A stretch of 64,000 nt of DNA from Siphonodentalium dalli (GCA_032622095.1 CP136061.1:117626754-117690753), one strand, 5' to 3'; positions 1-10,663 are shown, numbered from the stretch's first letter. The notes: a model not told the origin generated them from the letters alone. Program-made: numbers and translations.

Positions 1-52
1 TTGGACGCACACATCAGACAACGATTATCACACACCATATGATGCTAGTTTA

Positions 53-373
53 ATGAACATTGATCAACCTGAGACATCAACTAACGAGATCGCGGATGTG
101 AAAGCTGAAAGTGGGGAACAATGCAACTCAACCGCGACATCAATTAACGAGATCGCGGATGTGAAAACTGAGAGTGGTGAATTATACGCCTCAACCGAGG
201 TGTCAATTGATGAAATCACTATTCTAAACACGGAGGATTCGCAGATGGAAGTGATAAACGCTGTAGCCAAAGGCGCTTACGATACATTTATTAGACAAAA
301 CACTTTGCCTGTCAGAAAGAGAAAAAGGTGTGGATCGCGAAAATCTTCCATGAAAGTTAAAATTGGTGAATAA
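53..373 (+). pseudogene. 3' part of the gene divergent to PolB, acidic-repeat protein with basic tail (left copy)
   Basis: The reading frame is open to the window edge, so the true start lies upstream; the matching copy at 17139-17534 shows more of the N-terminus. The product has two near-perfect 21-residue repeats built on NEIADVKxESGE (63-nt DNA period, starting near 83 and 146) and a third degenerate unit (DEITILNTEDSQ). A short helical stretch follows, then a strongly basic C-terminus (RKRKRCGSRKSS) that could be a nuclear localisation or nucleic-acid-binding tail. The stop codon overlaps an AATAAA at 369-374. I recognise no family. Its position divergent from a protein-primed PolB suggests an element-encoded accessory or DNA-binding protein (inference). 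Confidence 0.5.
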
Positions 374-386
374 AATATTATTGATT

Positions 387-632
387 TTATTTGCTTGTTA
401 CGTTTTTTAGCAATGCCAGAGTATTCTTTACGATAATTCTACACGTGGTGTCACATTCCCCGCATACAGTGGAGTCGACATTTGCGTTGTTGCAGGAACA
501 TGATCGTACTGTACAATAATAGTCTTGAGAAATTCCGTTACTGGATCCATGTTTCGAAATGACGCTAACGTTAATGACCGTAATGACGTTACAATTTACC
601 CATGTAATAACGGTAACATCTTCGAGGATCAA
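387..632 (-). CDS. Possible small cysteine-rich ORF, convergent with the preceding gene
   Basis: This open frame of about 80 codons has a hydrophobic N-terminal third and then a cysteine cluster (spacing C-x4-C-x-C, later C-x2-C-x3-C). It is retained at the same length in the duplicate at 17560-17805 with few changes, which the recent duplication alone would explain. The 3' ends of this ORF and the plus-strand gene face each other across about 15 nt, a compact layout seen in virus-like elements. No family recognised. A competing frame starting MDPVTEF is also open for about 40 codons, so this may be chance. Confidence 0.2.
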   Translation of the reverse strand: MILEDVTVITWVNCNVITVINVSVISKHGSSNGISQDYYCTVRSCSCNNANVDSTVCGECDTTCRIIVKNTLALLKNVTSK

Positions 633-846
633 TTATATGGAATACGCGGGCGTCGTTGACGACGTCATTGTCTTTTCTACCAATTTTCCCGAACGTCAAA
701 TCAAGTGTGTTTCTTTTTTGTCAAAAACATATTTCTACGAATAAAACACCGATTTGACTCGGAGAAGTTTTATATGTACCATTTTACCATTATCTCATAA
801 CATATTTCACTGAAAGGTAACTTCTACGAGTACATTTTACAATGCT

Positions 847-878
847 AGCGTCTTCGAATTTATTCGAAGACTTTCGCT
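847..878. other. Perfect short hairpin GTCTTCGAA/TTCGAAGAC
   Basis: A 9-bp perfect stem with a 4-nt AT loop is followed by a T-rich run. The duplicate is at 18021-18052. It lies downstream of both facing ORFs of block A, so it could be a 3'-end processing or terminator structure (inference). Confidence 0.6.
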
Positions 879-1050
879 TTTGTTAAAAATATGCACTGGT
901 AAAGTAGCACAATTTACTAATACTTCGATTTTTTTCTCGGTATTCTAAGTTCAGTGTGTCCAGCGAAGGGGAACGCCCTTCCCTTACCACACTGCCATTA
1001 GAATCCTGGCCGTCATGCTGGCCCACCCCCTCCCTCGTCGACACTCTGGC

Positions 1051-1099
1051 CCACCCCCTCGCTCGGGGCCACTCTGAGTGGCCCCGAGCGAAGGGGTGG
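1051..1099. repeat. GC-rich palindrome in block A
   Basis: Two 24-nt arms differ by one base around a single central T. The surrounding 970-1160 is a GC-rich patchwork of CCACCCCCTCG and GAGTGGCCCCGA words, unlike the AT-rich surroundings. The right copy carries a rearranged palindrome at 18239-18268. Confidence 0.8.
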
Positions 1100-1291
1100 G
1101 CCCGAGTGGCCCCGAGTGGCCCCGAACGAGGGGGTGGCCCAGAGTGGCAGCCAATACTACTGACGGGAACAAAAATGGTTGGGATGTGGTTAATGATTAC
1201 ATATCTAATCCATGTTTTAACATGGAAGTATATTGTAATTCTTCTGGCGTTTATTCCTCTTCTTCTTATTCTTCTTATTCCAATAACATGT

Positions 1292-3144
1292 CTTAATCTC
1301 CGGAACGGCTGGACCGATTTCGGCTTTAGTATATAACTTTTGAAGTTCTCTGAAAATGGCCCATTGAGAATTTCGTCCGACCTTGACCTTCGGAGTTATC
1401 GCCATTTTCTTGATTTTTGGGGTGTTTTCACGCCACCAAAGTGACTTGCGAAATCTAGGTTTGATCTCTTATATCGTCGAAACGGCTTGACCGATTGATT
1501 TGAAATTTGGTACTTGCATAGCCATTGAGTATACAAAGTCGATGCACAAATAGGGAATTTCGTGTGACCTTGACCTTTGGAAACAACGCTCTTTATCGGT
1601 TTTATTGTTGTTATCGTATCTCCTCCTAAACGGCTTGAGATATCGAGTTCGGACTTTTTTCATTATTTGCGCATATATGTATGTTATAAACCACCTAAAA
1701 ACGATAGGGTTCGCGCTTCCGGTTTAAAAGTTCGCTACGGGTCGAAGGTTAAAACAACGCCCTTTATATGGAATCCAGAACGGCTTGAGCTATTGAGTTG
1801 GGACTTTTTGCATCATGTGCACCAATCTCTGCGCTCTCTAATGATATATATAGTTAATGCATTCCACTTCCGGTTCGGGAGAACGGGCGTGTGGGTATGT
1901 ATCTCAAAACTATTTTGGCGCAGATTTTGATGAAATTTAGTGGACATAATCTTTAGTTGACGCTGACCACTACTCCGCTCAGATTTTTAAAATCGGACTT
2001 AAACTTATCGAGTTATGGCTGTTTAAACATCTGATTTTTATGGAGTTTTCGGACCCCTAAAATGACTTGCAAAATTCCAAAATCGATATTTGATTTCTTA
2101 TACCGTCGAAACAGCTTGGCCAATTGATTTGAAATTTGGTACTTGCATAGCCATTGAGTATACAAAGTCGATGTACAAATAGGGAATTTCGTCTGACCTT
2201 GACCTTTGGAAACAACGCTCCTTATCGGTTTTAATGTTGTAAACGTATCTCCTCCTAAACGGCTTGAGTTCTCGAGTTCGGATTTTTTTCATTATTTGCG
2301 CATGTATGTGTGTTATGAACCGCCGAAAAATGATAGGGTTTGCACTTCCGGTTTAAAAGTTCGCTACTGGTCGAATAATGAAACAACGCTCTTTATATGA
2401 AATCCTGAACGGCTCGAGATATTGAGTTGGGACTTTTTGCATGATGTGCAGCAAACTCTGCGCTCTCGAACGATATATATAGTTAACGGATTTCACTTCC
2501 GGTTCGGGAGAACGGGCGTGTGGGTATGTATCTCAAAACTATTTTGGCGCAGATTTTGATGAAATTTGTTGGACACAATCCTTAGTTGTCGCTGACCACT
2601 ACTCCGTTCAGATTTTTAAATTCGGACTTAAACTTCTCGAGTTATGGCTGCTTATAAACCTGATTTGTATGGGGTTTTCCGACCCCTAGAATGACTTGCA
2701 AACCTGCAAAATCGATGTTTGATTTCTTATATCGTTGAAACGGCTTGGCCAATTGATTTAAAATTATGTACCTCCATGGCCATTGGGCATTCGCAGTCGA
2801 TGCACAAATAAGGAATTTCGTCTGACCTTGACCTTTGGAAATAACGCTCTTTATCTGTTGTATTGTTGTTAACGTATCTTCTCCTAAACGGCTTAAGATA
2901 TCGGGTTCGGACTTTTTTCATTATTTGCGGATGCACATCTGTTATGAACCAACGAAACATGATAGGGGTCGCACTCCCGGTTTACAAGTTGACTATGGTC
3001 GAATAATAAAAGAACGCTCTTTATACGAAATCCAGAATGGCTTGATATATTGAGTTGGGACTTTTGCGTGCCTGCATAGCCATTGAACATACCCAGTCGA
3101 TGCACTAATATGGAATTTTGTATGACCTTGAGCTTAAGAAACAA
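1292..3144. repeat. Tandem repeat, period 629 bp, about 3 copies
   Basis: The phrase TGACCTTGACCTTTGG begins at 1565, 2194 and 2823, exactly 629 bp apart. The whole unit repeats around it (AACGGCTTGRCCRATTGATTT, CTCCTAAACGGCTT, CACTTCCGGTTCGGGAG). A partial unit precedes (1292-1470) and a decayed partial unit follows (3060-3144). It sits between blocks A and B of the left copy and is absent from the right copy. The short ORFs on both strands recur only because the DNA repeats. Confidence 0.9.
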
Positions 3145-3260
3145 CTATGAGCTACAGTTTCTCCATACTGATATGGACGCTCTATCAGGTGACACAATTT
3201 CAGTCATTGGTGAACATGGAAGTATCGAAATTGCTGTGCAATTACAGTTTCATTCTAGTT
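3145..3260. other. Unassigned spacer before block B
   Basis: This short unique stretch joins the decayed tandem repeat to the start of block B. Nothing recognisable. Confidence 0.5.
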
Positions 3261-3722
3261 ACTATTGTTATCTGTTTAATTAACCGTTACTCTTACCTTC
3301 TTTGTCGCCCGTTTTACCCCTTGGTCCCATCTGGATTATATTTTGTCGCTTTCTTCAACGTACCCACTCATTCACTCATCGTGCTTCTTTATCATGGTCG
3401 CCATCTTTAGCAGTTCATGCTTCTTTTTTATTTGATATGTCATTCCCAGACTCTTCCACTGTGACTGTCAGAGGCACATAGGTGTCTGCTTTCCAAATTC
3501 GCTTTCTTGGTGGAGTTGTCATAGTAGGAAGACATTGCATCGGAGCAACATTTGTTGAATTGCTCCAACTGGCTACAAAGAGCAACACCCACCATTGTGA
3601 ATCAATGAGTAGATATCCATTCATCTCCAGTTCCTGTCCTCATCGAAGAACCTAAAATCATACCTTATTGTAAATTTGATGGAAATGTTTGTTACTGTGG
3701 TTTGTTCATTTTTTATATTTAA
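3261..3722. repeat. Block B, first segment, left copy
   Basis: This matches 18988-19449 almost base for base and ends in TTAA (3719-3722), where a 7.1-kb transposon interrupts it; block B resumes at 10871. Several frames on each strand stay open for 60-70 codons here (minus 3415-3624; plus, from about 3487 to 3653). The minus frame has a tryptophan-rich patch (QWWVLLF) faintly like the WWxxLF segment near the end of piggyBac-type transposases. The frames conflict and I do not call a gene. Confidence 0.85.
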
Positions 3723-3942
3723 AAGGGAACTGTTAATAAAACTTTTTGTTCAGTAAAATAAACTATACCAGTGTCATAACGTAGAATTAAGGTTACTAAA
3801 AACGAATCATATTCGAAAACACCAACTTATAGCGTAAAAATCGAGATTTTAATGACTTTTTGACGTCGAAAATAATAAGGAAAAACTAAAAAGCCACTCG
3901 CCAGTTTTATGTGCACAAAAAAGCGTGACGTCAACGTGGGAA
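3723..3942 (+). repeat. Left terminal inverted repeat of the TTAA element
   Basis: Matches the inverse of 10664-10866 at the tip and at the inner GTGACGTCAACGTGGGA block, with diverged sequence between. Directly inside it a short ATG frame opens (MATYDTNLLFST...), with a stop after 19 codons. Confidence 0.7.
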
Positions 3943-4055
3943 CGCAACTTGTTTCGGATGAGGGAATAAGACGTAAACATGTCCACGTGTTTTCTCATTT
4001 GTTTTGCTAATGGCGACTTACGATACAAATCTACTATTTTCAACGATTTGGACAT

Positions 4056-5262
4056 TTAGACAGTATTGATGACTAAAGTGTGTAAATCATATAATATCAC
4101 GGAGTTGTGCTAGGACTATACGTTGGACGCTGTTTTGAGAATTTTCGATGAATATTGTGAATTGGATTTTCGATTCTGGACTGGAGGTTGACCTTTCGCA
4201 ATTGAAACAAATTGACACTTTTATAGACAGATTTATGTTTTAGAGGAATGTTTATCAACCAAGAGTCAAAATTATTGGACTGTAATGTGCATTGAACAGT
4301 TGTCTGCAGTTTTCAACACATTCTTGGTGGGAAAAGATTCTAAAACTACGATGGCAATTTGGGAAGTAAATCACCTATTTTCGATGTTTTTTCAGATGGT
4401 AATCCGACGTGGGCCGTATTCAACAATGTCAGCAAGGAGCTGATGCTGAACTCTTCCAATTTGATGATTATTTATTATAATTAATAAATATTTTTTTTAA
4501 TCATTTCGCATGTATATATTCTCCAAAATCAGTTGGACAAGTGTAGGTGAACAACCGATATATATTGTACAATAATAGCCTGTCGAGTTAAAATAGATTC
4601 ATTGATCGGTCTTCCTGGCATATTGCTCACTGTTGTATTGTAAGAGGGGAGACCTCTAAATTTCTTGAACATTGAAATTCCGTTTGTTTAAGAATTTGTA
4701 GATGTTTATATTGAATATTCTCAGTAAATAATTATTCTGTTTGTTTCAAAAAAAATAAGAATTGTTATTGTTTGCAAGTGCTGGTATTGGTTGAAAGATA
4801 ATTATAGAACAGTTTAGATTGACTCCCCTCTTACCAGATGCATGCTGACTGTGGGAGACCGATCGGTCTATTTAAGCACTTCCGGGCTATTATACATGTA
4901 GATCACTCGGTGATTCACCAAGGTTCGTTGGATGGCTCAAACGATGTTTCCTAAGAAATTCCTACCATGGCCGGTTTATATATACCCTCAATTTGAACCA
5001 CACAGTTGATTGTTTCGTACCATATGTTTTGTCATTTCACCCCATATACATTTGTATGTTTCGTTGGTTCCCACAAATGGTAATTGGTCATGCGTATGCA
5101 GCGTACCATGTGAAAAATTATTTTAATTTTGTTAACTTAATGAAAGCTAACATGTTTACGATTTAAAGTTACGTGATGATGACAACCAGACAATTACATG
5201 TAAACATATTTCTTTCTTTTTTTGCGAAAAAAAATTAACAAATTGAAATTGTGGCAACAAAG
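4056..5262. other. Interior of the TTAA element without identifiable gene
   Basis: AT-rich sequence with short ORFs only. A CCGATCGGTCT word and its complement occur near 4597 and 4858. Nothing else recognisable. Confidence 0.5.
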
Positions 5263-5266
5263 TTAA

Positions 5267-5541
5267 AGATACATAATCTGAATTAACGCTTTCATATTAC
5301 TATTTCCTTGGCTTCGGGGGTAAACATATTTTATTCGAGTCGAGGAACCCACCCGTGTTGAACAAAATGTTGATAAATAACAGGTTTTTGAAAATTTGGG
5401 CAATTGTTTACTATTGTTGACTGGTTAGCATATTTTTTTTTTGGGCATTTAATCGATTCTGATAACCGAAGCGGCATTTCCAAAAAATGTTTGTTGTTGG
5501 AATCTGATAATATGGGAACCATCGAATCGGTTTGAGTACCT
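5267..5541. mobile_element. TTAA-flanked MITE, copy 1
   Basis: TTAA at 5263-5266 and 5542-5545. The right end, read inward, is AGGTACTCAAACCGATTC; the left end, AGATACATAATCTG, is a diverged match. It shares the inner word TATTCGAGTCGAGGAACCCA with the copies near 6275-6750 and 8956. Confidence 0.65.
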
Positions 5542-5545
5542 TTAA

Positions 5546-6270
5546 TGTTATTTCCAAAAAATAATACGGTATACTCAATGGTACAAATTGTCGAAATGAT
5601 ACATGTACTGGTATGAAATGTCCAGAACCCTGGTGCGAAACATCTCTATGTCAAACTTCTATGGCACGAAATGTCCAGCAACCTATTGGCTGTTCAGTCC
5701 ATTGCACATTATAATTTATTTCCAAATAAAGGTAATACTAAATATTAAAGCAGTGTTTAGTGTTAAGTTCAATCTTGAACTAATTGTACATGTGATATAG
5801 TCACACGGACTTGTTGTAAAGAAAACAAGTAAAATTGAGGATGCCACTTTATCAAACATTATAAATGCATCAATATTCTATTGATATGTATACCGGTACA
5901 TGTAATGCTTTACAAACGCATGTTTTTGTATATATATTTTTACTTGTTTTCTTAACAAGCCCCTGTGGCCTCAGTTTAAGTACATGTACATGTATAGGAA
6001 GCCACGACTTATCTGCGAAAGAGCTCTGGGTCTCTTGTTCACTCATTGTGTGACCACTGAAATCAGAGACGTGGCTAGATAGTCTCCCCATTGGGGAGGG
6101 GGGGGGGTCCACCTTGATACCTGTATGTTACGACAGCACCACTTGGAAGGAAGTTTCCTATTGATGGCTATATCGGTCAAACAAATTTTCAAATTTTTGC
6201 CCGGTATGGCTTGTTATCAAACTACATTTGTACATGTACTTACCGTAGGTGAATATCACTTCAATTTGCC
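5546..6270. other. Spacer between nested MITEs
   Basis: Contains GAAATGTCCAG words (5615-5670), a G10 homopolymer near 6100 and ACATGTACATGTA repeats. No gene supported. Confidence 0.4.
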
Positions 6271-6274
6271 TTAA

Positions 6275-6750
6275 AGGTACTCAATCCGATCAGAGGGTCC
6301 CCATCTCAACAGATTCCAACAACAACAATCCGATCAGAGGGTCCTATATTACTATTTCTTTGGCTTTTAGGGTAAAAAATATTTGATTCGAGTCGAGGAA
6401 CCCATCAAACAAAGCTCAGAGTTATTAGATATTGATTTTTTAAATTTGTTATTTTCTCGAGATGAGTACTAATAATTGCCTTCAACTTCGTAATCTGCTC
6501 GAGATGTATACACCAAAACACTATTCAAACAGACAAGGATGGATAACTCTAAAATCAAGTGGTACTAATAACGCAATTTTGACTGTGTTCTGGGACAGAA
6601 AGTATTCCCGATAATGAAAAATAATAGATTTCTAAAATCGATATCTAAAAAACCTGAGCTTTGGTGGCTTCCTCGACTCGAATCAATTATTTTTGACCCC
6701 CGAAGCCATTGAAATAGTAATTGAGAGGAGTTTTATCAGATTGAGTACCT
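6275..6750. mobile_element. TTAA-flanked MITE, copy 2 (476 bp, best preserved)
   Basis: TTAA at 6271-6274 and 6751-6754. The ends are inverted: AGGTACTCAATCCGATCA on the left, AGGTACTCAATCTGATAA read inward from the right. Inner inverted words are GAGTCGAGGAACCC (near 6391) and the complement near 6670. No coding capacity. It belongs to the same TTAA target class as the element that holds it. Confidence 0.8.
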
Positions 6751-6981
6751 TTAAATAGAGTAATATAGTTTCAGGACATCACCAATCAGAGTAATATGAT
6801 TTCATGACATCACGGATCCGAGTAATATGGCTTTACAACATGGCATAATTCTATTTCACTGTTAAATAATGCATACTAAGACAATGATTTTTTGTGATGT
6901 CACTCATTTGAAAGAGTTGTCAATAGAACACTGTTTACTGTTACTAAGAGGCAAACTAATTAATGTTATGGATAGGGTATT

Positions 6982-7116
6982 ACTTGGTTGGTTTGATATT
7001 ATAGGCCTGATTTCAGCCCTCGGTAACCTCATTTCAGCCTTCGACCTTCGATGTCAGGCTGATAGTGATATGAGGTTACCTTAGGCGATATCAGGCCTAA
7101 TACCAAACCAACCAAG
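6982..7116. repeat. Foldback repeat, ACTTGGTTGGTTTG ends, copy 1
   Basis: The unit starts ACTTGGTTGGTTTG and ends in the complement, with inner inverted words GGTAACCTCAT and ATGAGGTTACC, so nearly the whole 135 bp folds on itself. A second copy lies 315 bp downstream. Confidence 0.8.
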
Positions 7117-7296
7117 AAATGTCCTCTAATTATTATATAACTAACAGGGTGACCAATCGTAGCCCAGGTTAATGCTCTCACTTTTTTCTCTGACCCCAAT
7201 ACCATCACTGTAGACATTTCTAATCTGCACCATTATGATGATTATCTTTCTCATAAGAAATAAGAAATTAATAGTTACGTGGAGGGTATTACATGT

Positions 7297-7434
7297 ACTT
7301 GGTTGGTTTGAATATATTGGCCTGATTTCAGCCCCCTCGGTAACCTCATATCAGCATTCGACCTTCGATGTCAGGCTGATAGAGATATGAGGTTACCTCA
7401 GGCCGATATTTGGTCTAATATCAAACCAACCAAG
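7297..7434. repeat. Foldback repeat, ACTTGGTTGGTTTG ends, copy 2
   Basis: Same structure as 6982-7116. The flanks are also duplicated (CATTTCTAATCTGCAC, TCTTTCTCRTAAGAAAT), so the copies arose by a tandem duplication of about 315 bp covering 6975-7605, not by two insertions. Confidence 0.8.
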
Positions 7435-7605
7435 TAATATCCTCTAAATATTATGTAACTAGCAGGGTCGTTACCCATGTTAATGCAGTGTGGTACATGT
7501 ATTGTTTTGCCCCTCCCACTTTTTGTCCCTTACCCCAATACCGTCATGTGCTGTATACATTTCTAATCTGCACAATTATGTTGATATCTTTCTCGTAAGA
7601 AATTG

Positions 7606-8280
7606 CCCCTTTTAGACCCCTTTGGAGCAATCTAGAAGGTCCCTCGTGAATCGTGAATTAATATAGAATAGACATTCACAAATATAGGTATAGATAAAGA
7701 TTTTTTAAGAAGTTCCCGGACCCCTGTGGTTGTAAATGGAATGCACTCAGATATTCTGACTTCAAACTTGTGCCACCTTCTAATTTAGATGTACCGGTAT
7801 ACTACCGGTAGTATTGCTTGATAAGTTGATACCGGTAGACATGTGTTGATATGATTTGGTTAAAAGATTAGAAAATCAGTGCCCCCCCCCCCCCTCTCAA
7901 AATTATCATTTAAGGAATAATCTTGGTTTTTAATGTGATTACAGTTTAAAGATGGTCTATCTCTCCCTAAACCAAGTTTTATATGCAGCAGTTTCCTGAA
8001 ATATGTATGAAATATTAAAAATAATAAATATGAATTGAAAACCCCTGTCCGGAAATGCTTCTATCTGACAATATTGATTTTATTTTATATTTTCTGGTAT
8101 ATTAGATACATACACATGTACAACTAATTTGGGACATTTTACAGCTCGCAAAAATGTTTGGAGTGTAGCAAGTGGGAGAACTCTATGAGATCGCCTGAAA
8201 GTTTTATGACATGACGGTTTGTTGTAAAAATAGTAACGAAAAATATGTCCCAATTGATAATCACATTATATAAGAAATTG
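7606..8280. other. Unassigned stretch with C12 homopolymer
   Basis: Contains clustered ACCGGTA words (7793-7840) and a C homopolymer near 7881. Nothing recognisable as a gene. Confidence 0.4.
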
Positions 8281-8299
8281 AATGCCCTCATAGTGGTGA

Positions 8300-8438
8300 A
8301 CATCTACATGTATACCAAATTTCATTGAGATCCAAGCAGTTATTGGCACTACTGTTCAAGTTATGCCCTGAACAGACATCAGACGGATGGACAGACAGGT
8401 GCAAAACAGTATACCCCCCTTTTTTTAAAAGGGGGTAT
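8300..8438 (+). repeat. Dispersed repeat ending in an ATACCCCCC hairpin
   Basis: Degenerate text (ACCAAATTTCATTGAGATCC, AGTTATGCCCTGAACAGACA, GACGGATGGACAGACAGG) ends in the palindrome 8411-8438, with ATACCCCCCTTTT against AAAAGGGGGTAT. A repeat of the same type ends at 26505. I regard this as the tail of a dispersed non-autonomous element, from general experience with marine invertebrate genomes; the family is not named here. Confidence 0.6.
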
Positions 8439-8691
8439 GAATATCGATAATTGATATAAGCATTTCATTTCAGTGTCTTTGACTCGATTTTATTATTTTA
8501 TACCCTGGGAATTATAGAAAACATATTTAGGAAGCTATAGATATAAATCCATCTTCAAATGCTGATCACAAACTGATATTAAATCAGTGTTTGTGATTCG
8601 GTATAAAGCCTTTAGACTCTACTGTTCAGACTTTACTGTTTACAGCCACCGGTATAATCTTGTGTGCCAAATACAACTGCAGGGTGGAATA

Positions 8692-8766
8692 TTGCGGATG
8701 AAGATGGATAATTCTAAAATCAAGTGGTAATAATAACTTGATTTTAGAGTTATCCATCTTCATCCA
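8692..8766. repeat. Strong hairpin around AAAATCAAG
   Basis: Two 29-nt arms differ by one base around an 11-nt loop (TGGTAATAATA). The left arm matches part of MITE copy 2 near 6535, so this is an inverted duplication of MITE sequence. Confidence 0.85.
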
Positions 8767-8956
8767 CAATTTTGACCGAGACCACCTTTTTGACGGCGTG
8801 TTTTTGGGCCACAAACAATAGAAATAATAAACTTCAAAAATTGATATCTGATCACTCAGAGTGTTGATGAGTAGGTTCCTCGACTCGAATCAATATTTGT
8901 TACCCCCGACGCCAAAGAAATAGTAATTTAGGAGCATCTGATCGGATTGAGTACAG
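8767..8956. mobile_element. TTAA MITE, copy 3 (right half)
   Basis: The right end, read inward from TTAA at 8957-8960, is CTGTACTCAATCCGATC. The inner word CCTCGACTCGAATCAATA matches the other two copies. I could not fix the left end; the hairpin at 8692-8766 appears to have replaced it. Confidence 0.55.
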
Positions 8957-8960
8957 TTAA

Positions 8961-10420
8961 ACAATTATTTTTGTGTATAGACTTGATTATAAAGCAAATT
9001 TTCGCAATTGACATGCTTAAAATTGATATATGCATGGGGAAATGTAACCATCGTTGTCTACGTTCATGCCCCGGTGCGCAACATCTCAAATGAAAAATTC
9101 AGTCTCTTGTACTAGTATTTGTAATTAAACTACCGGTATTTGTATAGCATTTGTTATTTAAATTTAGAACAGAGCCATAATTTTGTTTAAATGTGCAGAT
9201 CTACATGTATGGTAATAAGGCTTAAGCATCGTGCAGGGTGGATTTTTCTCATAAAATTAATAAACATACAGGTACAAATATTTGGCACACAAGCGTAGGC
9301 ACTTTGGTGGAGTCCGATGATGTTATATGCTGATAGTCTAAAGGGTCAGTGTCTGGTTGTTCCCCTTGCAGAGGAGATATAAATGGGTACACGACATTTT
9401 GGATCGTCTTAAGTCGTTTCGTACCATATTTTTTGTAGTTTCGCACCATATTTTTTGTAGTTTCGTACCTTATTGTTTGGTCGTTTCGCACCCAGTTGGA
9501 AATAAATTCGTCTTTTCATACCAATGATACCATATCACTATACATGTACATGTATGTCACACCATAGGGAAACAAATAAATGATTTTCTGCAAAGTACGA
9601 AATAAAAAAAAGTAACAAAAAAATATGGTATGAAACGACCATGGTATCGGATAGTGAAATAATGAAGAAGTCATTATAGTTGTATATCAATTTTTATCAT
9701 TTATATGGTCACAATAATATAATGCAACGTGAAAGTTGATATGACATCTGTTCTGTTCGACTTCAGGTGTACTCAATTTCTACTCCGGCAATGTTCAGAA
9801 TCCTATCCATTGATAATCCAACGACACTGGTACGAAGCGTCTAGAACTTAGAATCCATATTTAATATAATTATAAATCCTTCAGATATTCAGTGTTACCG
9901 ATCTCCAGAATCAACAACTGACTGTTCAAGGCGGTTCCACTCAATGGTTGTTTTTATGAAGTCATCGTAATGACTAATGTACAGTGCTAGTACGCAGTAG
10001 ATCGAACGATTCTCTGATGGTGCTGTTAGCACTTGTACACACCTCCTAAGTTCTCCACCATATTTTGACAGACACTCCATGCCACGCTGGGGACAATAAC
10101 AGTACTAACACTCACACTGACAGTGAATGAGTGGATAGGCCTACTGGTAGTCGAAAATCTACGGGATACTAAAGATATAGTCAATTTTGGACAAGCCTAC
10201 TGCAGTACTGGTAGTGGTACAGTGGTGGTAGTGATATGCAGTCCTCAAATTTGGTTGCTTTATTTTCCTTGTCTTCTTGGAATTTGTTTTTTAGAGTTAG
10301 ATGTAGATTATTCATTTGTAGAATAACAATAAATTATCATGACAATCGTCGTCAAAAATGAATAACATTGATAATTTAATCGATTCAATGATTGTTGACA
10401 CTGTGACTTGGTGAATTTAA
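8961..10420. other. Interior of the TTAA element, GTTTCGTACCATA repeats and no clear gene
   Basis: The word GTTTCGxACCATATTTTTTGTA is repeated three times at about 9415-9475, with looser relatives near 5010 and 9625. A plus frame (10123-10326) and a minus frame (9895-10080) are open for 60-67 codons, but no family is recognisable. The right part could hold decayed exons downstream of the ORF at 10424-10633; I cannot demonstrate them. Confidence 0.4.
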
Positions 10421-10423
10421 ATT

Positions 10424-10633
10424 TTAAGTCTCGCTGTCCTTGCGACTAATGCCAGTAATGGGACTATCTTCGTCGGCTGGTTCGTGTAAATATGGGCCAA
10501 TATTCAAACGCAAGCCATCAAAGGCATCTTCAGTATCTGCCATAGATGCAGTATCCTCCGCAACATGTAACTCGTCGTCATTTTCGTGATCAGAGTCACT
10601 TTCAAACGCGGAAATGCTGTGTGCAGAAGCCAT
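10424..10633 (-). CDS. Acidic N-terminal ORF near the right end of the TTAA element
   Basis: It starts with ATG just inside the right terminal repeat and reads inward, the normal position for a transposon gene start. The 69-residue product is rich in Ser, Asp and Glu, then has GLRLNIGPYLHEPADED. The PYxxEP text resembles the segment ahead of the cysteine-rich domain in the many invertebrate proteins similar to the P2X7 receptor cytoplasmic domain (family memory, not a search). No cysteine-rich domain follows in this frame. It could be a first exon, a truncated gene, or chance. Confidence 0.35.
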   Translation of the reverse strand: MASAHSISAFESDSDHENDDELHVAEDTASMADTEDAFDGLRLNIGPYLHEPADEDSPITGISRKDSET

Positions 10634-10663
10634 TTTTCGTAAACAGTTCGTCTGCGGGGGGTA

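Larger units (their letters stand above)
1..1211. repeat. Duplicated block A, left copy (truncated by the window edge)
   Basis: This block is almost identical to 17174-18395, in the same orientation. It carries the 3' part of a plus-strand gene, a poly-A signal, a short hairpin and GC-rich palindromes. Homology ends at the word ATATCTAATCC (1201-1211). After that the left copy runs into a 629-bp tandem repeat and the right copy into block D. Scattered substitutions and single-base indels separate the copies, and several change or break reading frames, so neither copy looks protected by selection. Read directly by comparing the two stretches. Confidence 0.95.

Noticed and set aside
847-878. 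Histone-type 3' stem-loop
   Set aside because: The stem sequence does not match the GGCTCTTTTCAGAGCC-type consensus and no histone gene is adjacent.
1469-2960. Repeated MKK(V/I)RTRxLKPFRRRY ORFs on the minus strand
   Set aside because: They recur because the 629-bp DNA unit repeats; opposite-strand frames are equally open.
3290-3345. Collagen-like GPRGKTGDKEG on the minus strand next to a GTAAGAGT donor
   Set aside because: Only three Gly-X-Y triplets, no supporting exon nearby; probably chance.
3415-3640. Possible piggyBac transposase remnant (QWWVLLF text)
   Set aside because: Only a faint match to one segment; competing plus-strand frames are open and no catalytic residues are visible.
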